NCBI RefSeq assembly: GCF_015221995.1
Contig: NZ_JADFFM010000002.1
Span: 1,426,001 to 1,490,000, forward strand
DNA: 64,000 bases
Direction: 5' to 3'
From: Mucilaginibacter boryungensis
Lineage (GTDB): Bacteria > Bacteroidota > Bacteroidia > Sphingobacteriales > Sphingobacteriaceae
Under the pieces are notes generated by a model, which was not told the origin of the DNA, did no database searches, and was given only the letters and a program-made list of their open reading frames with translations. Below are positions 51,396 through 59,310 of the stretch, one piece after another. Numbering within the stretch: position 1 is the first letter of the stretch; each line of letters begins with the position of its first letter. A program made the translations under genes and the position numbers.

Positions 51396-52763
51396 TCAGA
51401 TTGCCATGCTGAATAACTGGGTGGCGGGTTTATCCGCCCAAAGACGGGCGTCAAAACATAAACAGATATTTCTTAAAAATCGCTTCCCGGTCTCGGTGAC
51501 CTGCAAACCGTGATCTGACAAGTAAACCAGTCCGTCCGCTTCCAGCGGCTCTAATCGTTTCAACACTTCAGGTAATACGCAGGCCATCAGTTCAGCATCC
51601 CAGTAGGTGCGTTGTTTGCACATAATGTCGAGGATATGGCGGCGGATTTGCAAATCTTCATCGCTTAAGCCATGCCCCTTAAAAACCGGCAATTCTCCCT
51701 GGTTGACTTGCAACAAATATTCCTCTAAGGTTTTGACATTCTGGGCAAAGGCGTACCAGCTATCGCTGATCGAAGAAACGCCTAATCCCACCAGCAGCTG
51801 GGTATGCTGCTCGGTATAGCCCATAAAGTTGCGGTGCAGTCTGCCATCCCTTTCAGCAGCGAACAGTTCATCAGCGGGCAGCGCAAAATGGTCCATCCCA
51901 ATTTCCTGGTAGCCGTAGCTCAGTAGCAAGATGCGGCCGGCCTCCTGCAGTTTGCCCTTTTGTTCTGGGTTAGGAAGGTCCGCTTCCGTAAAACGTCGCT
52001 GGCCCGGTTTGATCCAGGGCACATGGGCATAACTATAGAAGGCAATACGGTCCGGTCTCAACCCGGCCACGATATTCATGGTATTGATCAGCCCTTCCAG
52101 GTTCTGGTGCGGTAAGCCGTAGATCAGGTCGTAATTGATGGAAGTGTATCCAATGCCGCGTGCCTGGGTGGTTACCGTCTGGACCTGCTCTACGCTTTGG
52201 TGCCGGTTGATAATGAACTGTACCCGCGGGTCGAAGTCCTGTATCCCGAGGCTCAGCCTGCGGAATCCCAGATCGAAAAGCACCTGCAGATGGTCAGTTG
52301 TAGTATTGGCGGGATGGGCCTCGAAGCTGAATTCCGCACTGGGATGGACACAGGCATCTTTTAGGATGCCACTAATCAGTAAGCGCAGGTTTTGCGGGCT
52401 GAAAAAAGTAGGCGTACCACCGCCCAAATGCAGTTCCCGGATAACCGGTGTGCCAGCAAAAATTTGAAGGTACAGCGCCCATTCTTTTAGCACGGCTGCA
52501 ATATAAGGTTCTTCTACACCGTGATTTTTGGTGATACGGGTATTACAGCCGCAATAAGTACAAAGGCTTTCACAGAAAGGCAGGTGAATATACACACTTA
52601 TGCCAGATACTGCATTGCTTTCCGTAAAGGAAAAACGCACGGAATCTTCCCAGCTTTGGCGGTTAAAAGTGTTCGGGTCCCAATAAGGCATGGTTGGGTA
52701 ACTGGTATAGCGGGGCACGGGTACATTGTATTTATCGGCCAGTGCTTTATAGTTTTGTTCCAT
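51396..52763 (-). CDS. hemN: oxygen-independent coproporphyrinogen III dehydrogenase
   Basis: A 455-residue radical-SAM enzyme that converts coproporphyrinogen III to protoporphyrinogen IX without O2. The cluster site CESLCTYCGCN follows VPRYTSYPTMPYW, and HLGGGTPTF, SLGIQDFDPRVQ and INYDLIYGLPHQ are the usual SAM-enzyme segments. The ATG at 52761-52763 begins 2 bp after the dehydrogenase stop, so the two are co-transcribed. It keeps heme synthesis running at low oxygen. Confidence 0.95.
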   Translation of the reverse strand: MEQNYKALADKYNVPVPRYTSYPTMPYWDPNTFNRQSWEDSVRFSFTESNAVSGISVYIHLPFCESLCTYCGCNTRITKNHGVEEPYIAAVLKEWALYLQIFAGTPVIRELHLGGGTPTFFSPQNLRLLISGILKDACVHPSAEFSFEAHPANTTTDHLQVLFDLGFRRLSLGIQDFDPRVQFIINRHQSVEQVQTVTTQARGIGYTSINYDLIYGLPHQNLEGLINTMNIVAGLRPDRIAFYSYAHVPWIKPGQRRFTEADLPNPEQKGKLQEAGRILLLSYGYQEIGMDHFALPADELFAAERDGRLHRNFMGYTEQHTQLLVGLGVSSISDSWYAFAQNVKTLEEYLLQVNQGELPVFKGHGLSDEDLQIRRHILDIMCKQRTYWDAELMACVLPEVLKRLEPLEADGLVYLSDHGLQVTETGKRFLRNICLCFDARLWADKPATQLFSMAI

Positions 52764-52765
52764 AA

Positions 52766-53806
52766 TCAGTTCTTTAGTTGGGCTACGCCATCTGATATAA
52801 CAGGGGTTGTTTTGCAGGTTTGGCCGCATGCGCAGGCTTTGCCTACGCATTTATTTTGTTGCCACAGGTCGAGACTGCGGATGGTCTGGTCGGCTATCTG
52901 CTGGAGCGCTTCCTTGGTCAGGTAAGCCTGGTGTGGGGTGACCAGCACATTGGGGTGGCCCAATAACTGCAGCAATAAATGATCCTTTACCGGGTCGTTA
53001 CCATGGTTCTCGAAGAATAGCCCTTTTTCGAATTCGTAGACATCCAGGCCAAGGTAACCAACCTTTTTTTCTTCCAGCGCGGCCAGTACATCTGCCGTTT
53101 GCAGCAGTTGTCCGCGGGAAGTATTGATCAGCATAACGCCGGGCTTCATTTGCTGAAGCGACTCACTGTTGATCATATACCGGGTTTCTTCCGTTAAAGG
53201 AACGTGAATAGAGATGATATCCGCCAGGCGGTAAAGATGTTCCAGGGAAACCGGCTTCACGTAACGGAAATTACGCGGGAACTTTTCGTCATAAGCGACC
53301 AGCTGACAGCCTAAGCCATGATAAATGGCCGCAGCGGCTTGTCCGGTGCTGCCCATGCCAATGATGCCTACGGTCTTGCCGGCAAAATTGAAGCCGACGA
53401 GGTCATCATTGCGGAAATCGAAATCATGGGCGTGATGGTCGGCCTTAACGATCTGGCGGTTTAGTGCAAAAGCAAGGGCCAGGGAATGTTCAGCGATCGC
53501 CTGAGGGGAGTAAGATGGAACACTGGCTAATTTAATGCCATAAGCCGCAACAGCAGCCTTGTCGATATGATCAGTACCGGAGGATCTGGTAACGATATAA
53601 CGTACCCCCAAACTGGCCAGCTTTTCCACCACAGGTGCAGAAACATCATCATTAGTAAACACGATCACGGCATCCTTCCCACTGGCGTACAATGCCGTAC
53701 CAATGGAAAGGGGGTTGGATATCAGTGTAATATCGTGCTTCTTCTGGTTAGCCTTAGCCAGGTATTCTTTTTCAAATGGCTTAATACTGAATGCAACTGC
53801 TTTCAT
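52766..53806 (-). CDS. D-lactate-type 2-hydroxyacid dehydrogenase with Cys-rich tail
   Basis: A 346-residue NAD-dependent dehydrogenase. The Rossmann motif GIIGMGSTGQAAA, the catalytic Arg in NTSRGQLL, Glu in VYEFEKGL and His in TPHQAYLT match the D-LDH/LdhA subgroup. It probably makes D-lactate from pyruvate. The last ~25 residues are unusual: NKCVGKACACGQTCKTT holds four Cys. Its promoter has a full -7 element TAGTTTTG and box 9 at the standard distance; hemN follows by 2 bp. Confidence 0.88.
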   Translation of the reverse strand: MKAVAFSIKPFEKEYLAKANQKKHDITLISNPLSIGTALYASGKDAVIVFTNDDVSAPVVEKLASLGVRYIVTRSSGTDHIDKAAVAAYGIKLASVPSYSPQAIAEHSLALAFALNRQIVKADHHAHDFDFRNDDLVGFNFAGKTVGIIGMGSTGQAAAAIYHGLGCQLVAYDEKFPRNFRYVKPVSLEHLYRLADIISIHVPLTEETRYMINSESLQQMKPGVMLINTSRGQLLQTADVLAALEEKKVGYLGLDVYEFEKGLFFENHGNDPVKDHLLLQLLGHPNVLVTPHQAYLTKEALQQIADQTIRSLDLWQQNKCVGKACACGQTCKTTPVISDGVAQLKN

Positions 53807-53824
53807 CGATTTGTTTATTTCAAA

Positions 53825-53889
53825 CAAAACTACCCCAAAGCAGCCACCCTGGGAATGAGCGGAGTCAGCTCAAAATATGATGTGTATCA
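53825..53889 (-). promoter_or_regulatory. FixK-like box 9 with -7 element of the D-lactate dehydrogenase gene
   Basis: On the minus strand TAGTTTTG (53832-53825) is the -7 element, and TGATGTGTATCA (53878-53889) is centred exactly 58.5 bp upstream of its last base. The outer TCA/TGA (53887-53889) doubles as the stop codon of the regulator gene. Confidence 0.7.
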
Positions 53890-54939
53890 GTTTTTCATTT
53901 TAGCCAGTTTCTCCGGCTCCAGGATCGTGATCAGGCTGCCTTTTTTCTCTATCAGGCCCTCATCCTTAAAGTCGGATAGTGTCCGGCTGACCGTTTCAGT
54001 TGCCATACCTGCCATTGCTGCCAGGTCCTCCCGGGTGATCTTAAAGCCATCCTTTTCTCCGGAAGGCTGACGATATAGCCGCAGCATCGCCTCGGCCATA
54101 CGCTTACGCACGGAATGATAAGCCAACTGCATCAACTGTTCTTCTTTTTCACGGATGTTATCCGCCAGCAGCTTAATGAACTCGCGGCCAACCTCCGGTG
54201 AAGCATGCAGCAATTGCTCCAGTTGGTCCCGAGGGATCATGCAAAGTGCACAGTCTTCAAGCGCGGTAGCGGTATCGGTATAAGGTTCATTGGTCAGCAT
54301 GGCATGAATGCCCAGATACTCGTCATTGCTGTAAATGCCTGTCATCAGTTCACGCCCATCCTCGGCCAGGCGGATCGTTTTTACCTTACCGCTCAGCACC
54401 AGGTATAGCCCCGCACCCTTATCGCCGTCATAATAAATAACCTGGTTCTTTTTAAAGAGCCGGCTTTTGCGTTCCTGGATGATCCTCTTTAATTCCGCCA
54501 GTCCGTCATTCTTGGAGATCAGGTTGCCCAGTGAATCCAAAGAGCGGCTGTAAAAATGCTGATGCACCTCTTTTTTCTTCAAACGGCTTTCGATCGCATT
54601 CAGCAGGTCAAGGTCGTCAAAAGGTTTGGTCAGGTAATCGTCCGCACCCATTTCCATGCCTTTGCGCAGGTCCACGCGTTCGGCTTTGGCGGTCAGGAAA
54701 ATAAAAGGGATCGCCGCGGTTTCCGCATTTTTATGCAGGATATGCAACACACCGTAGCCGTCCAGTTCGGGCATCATAATGTCGCACAGGATAATATCGG
54801 GCAAATGGGTGGTCGCCAGGTCAACGCCGGCTTTACCGTTGGCGGCATCGTACACTTCATAGCCGGCCAGGCCAAGGATCTCCACGACATTGTCGCGGAT
54901 ATCGTTATTATCTTCAATGATCAGTACTTTCTTTTTCAT
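53887..54939 (-). CDS. response regulator with receiver fused to Crp/Fnr (FixK-like) output
   Basis: A 350-residue regulator. Residues 1-120 form a complete receiver: E9/D10 acidic pair, phospho-acceptor D53 (ILCDIMMPELDG), T in FLTAKAE and K in LTKPFDD. Residues about 150-260 are a cyclic-nucleotide-binding-type barrel (GAGLYLVLSGKVKTIRLAEDGRE), and 290-345 are a Crp helix-turn-helix with recognition helix MATETVSRTLSDF. The E-x-x-S-R pattern is that of FNR/FixK and reads TGA half-sites. No FNR Cys cluster, so the input is phosphorylation. It overlaps the kinase by 4 bp and is the probable master of the island. Confidence 0.93.
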   Translation of the reverse strand: MKKKVLIIEDNNDIRDNVVEILGLAGYEVYDAANGKAGVDLATTHLPDIILCDIMMPELDGYGVLHILHKNAETAAIPFIFLTAKAERVDLRKGMEMGADDYLTKPFDDLDLLNAIESRLKKKEVHQHFYSRSLDSLGNLISKNDGLAELKRIIQERKSRLFKKNQVIYYDGDKGAGLYLVLSGKVKTIRLAEDGRELMTGIYSNDEYLGIHAMLTNEPYTDTATALEDCALCMIPRDQLEQLLHASPEVGREFIKLLADNIREKEEQLMQLAYHSVRKRMAEAMLRLYRQPSGEKDGFKITREDLAAMAGMATETVSRTLSDFKDEGLIEKKGSLITILEPEKLAKMKN

Positions 54940-56123
54940 ATCAATGGGATAGTGATCTTAAATAAAGTGCCCTGGTTGACGTCGCTCTTGAAAGCGATCT
55001 CGCCATTCATCAGGCGGGTATAGCGGGAAACAATATTCAGGCCTAATCCCGTTCCGGGGATGTTGCCTGTATTATGCGCCCGGAAAAATGCTTCGAACAA
55101 ATGTTTCTGGTCGGCTTCAGGGATACCGATGCCGTTATCCCGAATCGTGATGACGCAGGCCTTGTCGTTGATTTCCGTATTAAATTCAATAAAGGTATTC
55201 TCTCCCGAATACTTGATGGCATTGCCGATCAGGTTGATCACGCAGTTCTTGATCAGGTTCGGATCCAGGTTCACCATACTGAGCGTGCCGGTATGCTGGT
55301 AAATAATGTTCTGATTTTGCTTGGCGACCAACTGCAACTCCTCAGTCATTTCCTCGGACATTTTGACCAGGTCAAAATTCTGGCTGGTGGCTTCCACCTT
55401 TCCCGCCTCCAGCTTTTCCAGCGACAGAAAATCATTGAGGATATTGGTCAGGTTGCCTACCGAGTTCTTGATCTTGGCGACATGCTTGGTAATATTTGCG
55501 TTGTCAAAAGGCTGTGCATATTTTTCTATCAGCGATGAGGAAAGCTGAATTGCGCTGAGTGGCGTCCGGAATTCATGCGAGGCCATTGATACAAACCGGC
55601 TTTTCAATTGTCCGAGTTCCTTTTCCTTTTCCAGGGAGGAACTCACTTCTTCCTTGGCTAACTGTAATTCCAGGATGGCGTTCTTCAGGTTTTGTGTCCG
55701 GTTCTCCACCAACTCTTCCAGGTGCGCGGCATATTCTTTCAATTGCTCTTCAGCTTCTTTCTCGCGCGACAGGTCATGTATAAAACCGGTAAATATCTTC
55801 CGTCCCGGAAAGGGCACTTCGCTGACCCCTAAACGGAAAGGAAATACGGAGCCATCTTTACGAAGGCCTTTAACCTCCCGGCCGATACCGATAATATGCG
55901 GCTCGTGCGTACGTTGGTAGCGCTCTATATATTGGTCATGCTGGTCCCGGTCGGGGGGCGGCATCAATACGGATACGTTTTTACCGATAACCTCTTCCGG
56001 GCCGTACTGGAATAATTTACAGGCTGCCGGATTGATTGTTTCAATATGTCCGCGCCCATCAATGGTGATGATCCCATCGATCGCATTTTCTATGATTGCT
56101 TTTAATAGTGCGGCATTTTCCAT
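54936..56123 (-). CDS. FixL-like heme-PAS histidine kinase
   Basis: A 395-residue sensor kinase without membrane segments. The PAS domain (about 6-118) aligns with the rhizobial FixL heme domain: H62 at the proximal heme ligand (FixL His200), R68 (R206), H76 and I77 (H214, I215), and R82 in IGIGR (R220, which signals O2 loss). A coiled coil follows, then the HisKA box with H183 (SMASHEFRTPL) and the ATPase (NLIGNAIKYS, RDNGIGIP, GTGLGLNI). It should phosphorylate the overlapping Crp-type regulator at low O2. The promoter has its own box (56210). Confidence 0.9.
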   Translation of the reverse strand: MENAALLKAIIENAIDGIITIDGRGHIETINPAACKLFQYGPEEVIGKNVSVLMPPPDRDQHDQYIERYQRTHEPHIIGIGREVKGLRKDGSVFPFRLGVSEVPFPGRKIFTGFIHDLSREKEAEEQLKEYAAHLEELVENRTQNLKNAILELQLAKEEVSSSLEKEKELGQLKSRFVSMASHEFRTPLSAIQLSSSLIEKYAQPFDNANITKHVAKIKNSVGNLTNILNDFLSLEKLEAGKVEATSQNFDLVKMSEEMTEELQLVAKQNQNIIYQHTGTLSMVNLDPNLIKNCVINLIGNAIKYSGENTFIEFNTEINDKACVITIRDNGIGIPEADQKHLFEAFFRAHNTGNIPGTGLGLNIVSRYTRLMNGEIAFKSDVNQGTLFKITIPLI

Positions 56124-56156
56124 GTCGTGACCCAGTCTTGCTAATGATATTTATTA

Positions 56157-56221
56157 CAAATATTAGGAATAAGGATCACAAAAAACATAATATAATTCAG
56201 TTAAAAAAGTGACCTGTGTCA
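56157..56221. promoter_or_regulatory. FixK-like box 10 between kinase and mini-UspA genes
   Basis: TGACCTGTGTCA (56210-56221), flanked by AAAAAAG and TTTTTT. For the kinase on the minus strand its centre is exactly 58.5 bp before the last base of AATATTTG (56164-56157). For the divergent gene, CAGGTTTG (56269-56276) lies 60.5 bp away. Confidence 0.65.
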
Positions 56222-56347
56222 TTTTTTGCAACACTTTGCCGCCTGCCCCTAAAAAAACTGACCAGCAGCAGGTTTGTTACTGACGGTCATCATATTACAG
56301 GCCTGTTAAAAATTCAAACTTTGCGTAACCATCTCAGACCCATCAAT

Positions 56348-56560
56348 ATGAAATCGATCCTCCTTATCGCAGACCAAACGACAGCCAGGGAGAACGCGGC
56401 AAGACAGGCGCTAAACATTGCCCGGCATCTGCATTTAAACATCATCGTCGGGCAAACCCAGCCGGCCGGGGTGTTACCCCGGCCGCTTGCAGTTATTAAT
56501 GGTGGAGAAGAAGACATGCCGGCAGCTATTGCAGTACCAATTATCATATTCCCCTACTAA
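56348..56560 (+). CDS. 70-residue shortened universal stress protein
   Basis: It begins MKSILLIADQTTARENAARQ like the full UspA proteins of the island, contains the first beta-alpha-beta unit, then jumps to a last strand (AVPIIIFPY). The middle of the fold is missing, so it is either a shortened functional form or a deletion product. The stop overlaps the next ATG by one base. The divergent kinase shares its regulatory box. Confidence 0.6.
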   Translation: MKSILLIADQTTARENAARQALNIARHLHLNIIVGQTQPAGVLPRPLAVINGGEEDMPAAIAVPIIIFPY

Positions 56561-57291
56561 TGGACAATACCGCTATCAACACCGAAATTAAATTCCTGGC
56601 CGGGCCGCAGTCCCGCCTGAAGGAATTGAAATTTACCTTCGAGACCATGCTGGACCTGATCCGTGGGTTCCGGGGGCTGCATTTTTTAGGCCCCTGTATC
56701 ACTGTTTTTGGTTCGGCACGCTACAAAGAGGATCATCCTTATTATGAACTGACCCGAAAAGCAGCCGGTGAATTCGCCAGGCTGGGTTTCACCATCCTCA
56801 CTGGCGGCGGCCCGGGACTTATGGAAGCGGCTAACCGTGGGGCTAAAGAGGTTGGCGGCAGGTCCGTAGGTTGCAATATACAACTGCCGGTTGAACAGGC
56901 GCCGAATCCTTACCTGGATAAATGGGTCTATATGAAGCACTTCTTCCTCCGGAAGGTGCTACTGGTGAAATATTCCTTTGCCTTTATCGTTATGCCCGGC
57001 GGATACGGAACCCTGGATGAGTATTTTGAAGCGCTCACGCTCATTCAGACACGCAAGATCAAAAACTTTCCGATCGTTATCTTCGGTAAAGCTTACCATG
57101 AGGAGTTATTACAGCATATCCGGGTCATGCAAAAGAATGCGACTATCAGCGACACCGATACCCGTCTTTTTCTGGTGACCGATGATATTGCGGAAGCCGT
57201 GGAATATATTCGCGAAAAAAGCGTCCGGGAATTCGGCCTGAAACCGGAGGAACGCCGCAAGCCGCTACGCTGGCTGTTCGAAAAGGACTAA
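56560..57291 (+). CDS. LOG-family (TIGR00730) nucleoside-phosphate hydrolase-like protein
   Basis: A 243-residue Rossmann-type protein. ITVFGSARYKEDHPYYE, ILTGGGPGLMEAANRGA and the signature PGGYGTLDEYFEALT identify the LOG/lysine decarboxylase-like family, which hydrolyses nucleoside 5'-monophosphates or, in plants and some bacteria, cytokinin ribotides. It is translated with the mini-UspA gene (TAATG overlap). The native substrate is unknown. Confidence 0.87.
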   Translation: MDNTAINTEIKFLAGPQSRLKELKFTFETMLDLIRGFRGLHFLGPCITVFGSARYKEDHPYYELTRKAAGEFARLGFTILTGGGPGLMEAANRGAKEVGGRSVGCNIQLPVEQAPNPYLDKWVYMKHFFLRKVLLVKYSFAFIVMPGGYGTLDEYFEALTLIQTRKIKNFPIVIFGKAYHEELLQHIRVMQKNATISDTDTRLFLVTDDIAEAVEYIREKSVREFGLKPEERRKPLRWLFEKD

Positions 57292-57304
57292 GGTTGGCCG
57301 GAAA

Positions 57305-57369
57305 TGACCAATATCATATTCCCGGTTGTTCCGCATCAGTATTTGGGAACGGCCGGGATTCTAATTTTG
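57305..57369 (+). promoter_or_regulatory. FixK-like box 11 with -7 element of the acetyl-CoA hydrolase gene
   Basis: TGACCAATATCA (57305-57316) is centred exactly 58.5 bp before the last G of TAATTTTG (57362-57369), a full -7 match 19 nt ahead of the ATG at 57389. Confidence 0.72.
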
Positions 57370-57388
57370 ACCACCTAATATCATTGAA

Positions 57389-58672
57389 ATGAACGAGATA
57401 CAATATATCCCCGCAGCAGAGGCTTTGAAATGTGTAGCATCCGGTAACCGGGTATTTATCCACGGCAGCGCTGCTACCCCGATTTGCCTGGTGGAAGCCC
57501 TGCAGGCCTGTCACCATGAGCTGTACAATGTGGAGCTGGTCAGCATTACCACGCTGGGCGATGTAAACTTCGACCGCCCGGAACACCGCAAATCCTTTTT
57601 TTTCAATTCCTTATTTGTTTCAGCAGCTACCCGTAAGGTGGTGAACAGTGATGACGGGGATTATGTGCCTATCTTTTTAAGCCAGATACCGCAGCTGTTC
57701 CGCGAAAATATTCTGCCTATTGATGTAGCCCTGATTCAGGTATCACCCCCGGATGCACACGGCTACTGTTCGCTGGGTACCTCTGTCGATATCGCCCGGG
57801 CGGCCGTCGATATGGCGACTTATGTGGTCGCGCAGGTCAACCCTTTAATGCCCAGGACCCATGGCGAAAGCTTTCTCCATATCAGCAAGATCAACGCCAT
57901 GGTTTGGCATTCCGCAGAACTGCCGGAGATTGACTATGACGCGGAGACCAATGCGGTCACCGAGAAGATAGGTTATCATGTAGCCTCTTTAGTAGAGAAT
58001 GGTGCTACTTTACAGCTGGGTATTGGCAGCATCCCAGACCAGGTCTTGAAAAATCTGACCACTCACCAGCATCTGGGTGTCCATACAGAAATGTTCTCGG
58101 ACGGGATCATCCCACTGATTCAGCGTGGCATTATAGATAACAGCTGTAAAAAGCTTAATGTCGGCCGCTCTGTGACCGCCTTTATTACCGGTACCCGTAA
58201 ATTGTACGACTATGTTAACGATAACCCCGGCATCCGCGTGATGGATATCAGTTATGTGAACGACACCAGCATTATCCGTCAGAACCCCAAGGTAACGGCA
58301 ATTAACAGCGCCATAGAGATCGACCTGACCGGCCAGGTTTGTTCCGATTCCATCGGCACCTTCCAGTATTCCGGGATAGGCGGCCAGATGGATTTTATTC
58401 GTGGTGCGTCGCTCTCTGCCGGGGGCAAGCCGATCATCGCATTGCCGTCACAGACCAATAAAGGCATTAGCCGGATCGTTCCTTTCCTGAAAGAAGGTGC
58501 GGGCGTGGTTACCACACGTGGACACGTGCATTGGGTAGTGACCGAACATGGGATCATTAATTTGTTTGGAAAAAACCTGAAGCAGCGGGCCCAGGCGCTC
58601 ATCGAACTGGCGCATCCCGACCATCGCGAAAGTCTCGAACTGGCTTATTTCAACCGATTCGAACACGCCTGA
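57389..58672 (+). CDS. acetyl-CoA hydrolase/transferase family protein
   Basis: A 427-residue member of the class I CoA-transferase/acetyl-CoA hydrolase family. GIGSIPDQVL, VHTEMFSDGIIPL with the catalytic Glu, GIGGQMDFIRGA and RGHVHWVVTEHG are in their usual order. It can release or transfer CoA from acetyl-CoA, giving acetate, or act as a 4-hydroxybutyrate-type CoA-transferase. With the alcohol and lactate dehydrogenases it fits overflow metabolism at low oxygen. Confidence 0.88.
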   Translation: MNEIQYIPAAEALKCVASGNRVFIHGSAATPICLVEALQACHHELYNVELVSITTLGDVNFDRPEHRKSFFFNSLFVSAATRKVVNSDDGDYVPIFLSQIPQLFRENILPIDVALIQVSPPDAHGYCSLGTSVDIARAAVDMATYVVAQVNPLMPRTHGESFLHISKINAMVWHSAELPEIDYDAETNAVTEKIGYHVASLVENGATLQLGIGSIPDQVLKNLTTHQHLGVHTEMFSDGIIPLIQRGIIDNSCKKLNVGRSVTAFITGTRKLYDYVNDNPGIRVMDISYVNDTSIIRQNPKVTAINSAIEIDLTGQVCSDSIGTFQYSGIGGQMDFIRGASLSAGGKPIIALPSQTNKGISRIVPFLKEGAGVVTTRGHVHWVVTEHGIINLFGKNLKQRAQALIELAHPDHRESLELAYFNRFEHA

Positions 58673-58746
58673 CCGAATAAGTACTTGCCGACGAACCCAA
58701 CCTGCTCATCACGCTGACAATGCCTTGCCAGACCAAGGCGTAGAAA

Positions 58747-58758
58747 TGATGAGGATCA
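58747..58758 (+). promoter_or_regulatory. FixK-like box 12, TGATGAGGATCA
   Basis: Centre 58.5 bp before the last base of GAGCTTTA (58804-58811), a weak -7 element, 23 nt before the ATG at 58835. Confidence 0.6.
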
Positions 58759-58834
58759 TCAAATTTAATGATCTCCGGCATTTGGTTACAGGTTTCGGAA
58801 TACGAGCTTTACGGAAACGAACGCCGCATAAACT

Positions 58835-59251
58835 ATGGAACAAATCTTTACCATGTCCGCAAGGTCTCTGCAATATTTCGTGATCGCCAAACGCTGGCGT
58901 GCCGACCTCGACTTTTTTAAGGTTGAAACCAGCTTCCTGCGTCAGCTTCTGAATCGCTATATTAGCCGCCTACAGGATACCGAACACATTGGCAGGCTCA
59001 TCGCCTGCGGCAGCCTGCTGGACAAGCTGGAAGCCATGGAAGTGGATGACTTGCTTGCCGGGCAGCTGACCCAACTGGAACTGATGGCAGAGGATATTAT
59101 CCCCGAAGACTCGGAATCACTCGCGGCAACCCAGGTCAAATTGGAATATTTTATGAGCAACCTGGTCAAAGAGTTCCGGGCAGCCAAAGAACAAATCTAC
59201 CGGCTGGTGCTTTCGGCAAGCATCTCTTTTTCTCAGGAAGCAACTACTTAA
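58835..59251 (+). CDS. small helical protein, paralogue of the one at 35970
   Basis: A 138-residue, nearly all-helical soluble protein. FVIAKRWRADLDFFKVETSF followed by LRQLLNRY aligns with the equivalent region of the protein at 35970. The C-terminal half is less similar. It has its own FixK-like box and a strong terminator, so it is a single-gene unit in the regulon. No family is recognised. Confidence 0.6.
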   Translation: MEQIFTMSARSLQYFVIAKRWRADLDFFKVETSFLRQLLNRYISRLQDTEHIGRLIACGSLLDKLEAMEVDDLLAGQLTQLELMAEDIIPEDSESLAATQVKLEYFMSNLVKEFRAAKEQIYRLVLSASISFSQEATT

Positions 59252-59280
59252 ATAAAGCTTTATCTCCTAATTAATCCCCT

Positions 59281-59310
59281 AAAACGCCGGGCGTGGCCGG
59301 CGTTTTTTTA
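59281..59310 (+). terminator. strong rho-independent terminator
   Basis: Arms AAAACGCCGG/CCGGCGTTTT around GCGTGG, followed by TTT on the plus strand. Confidence 0.8.
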
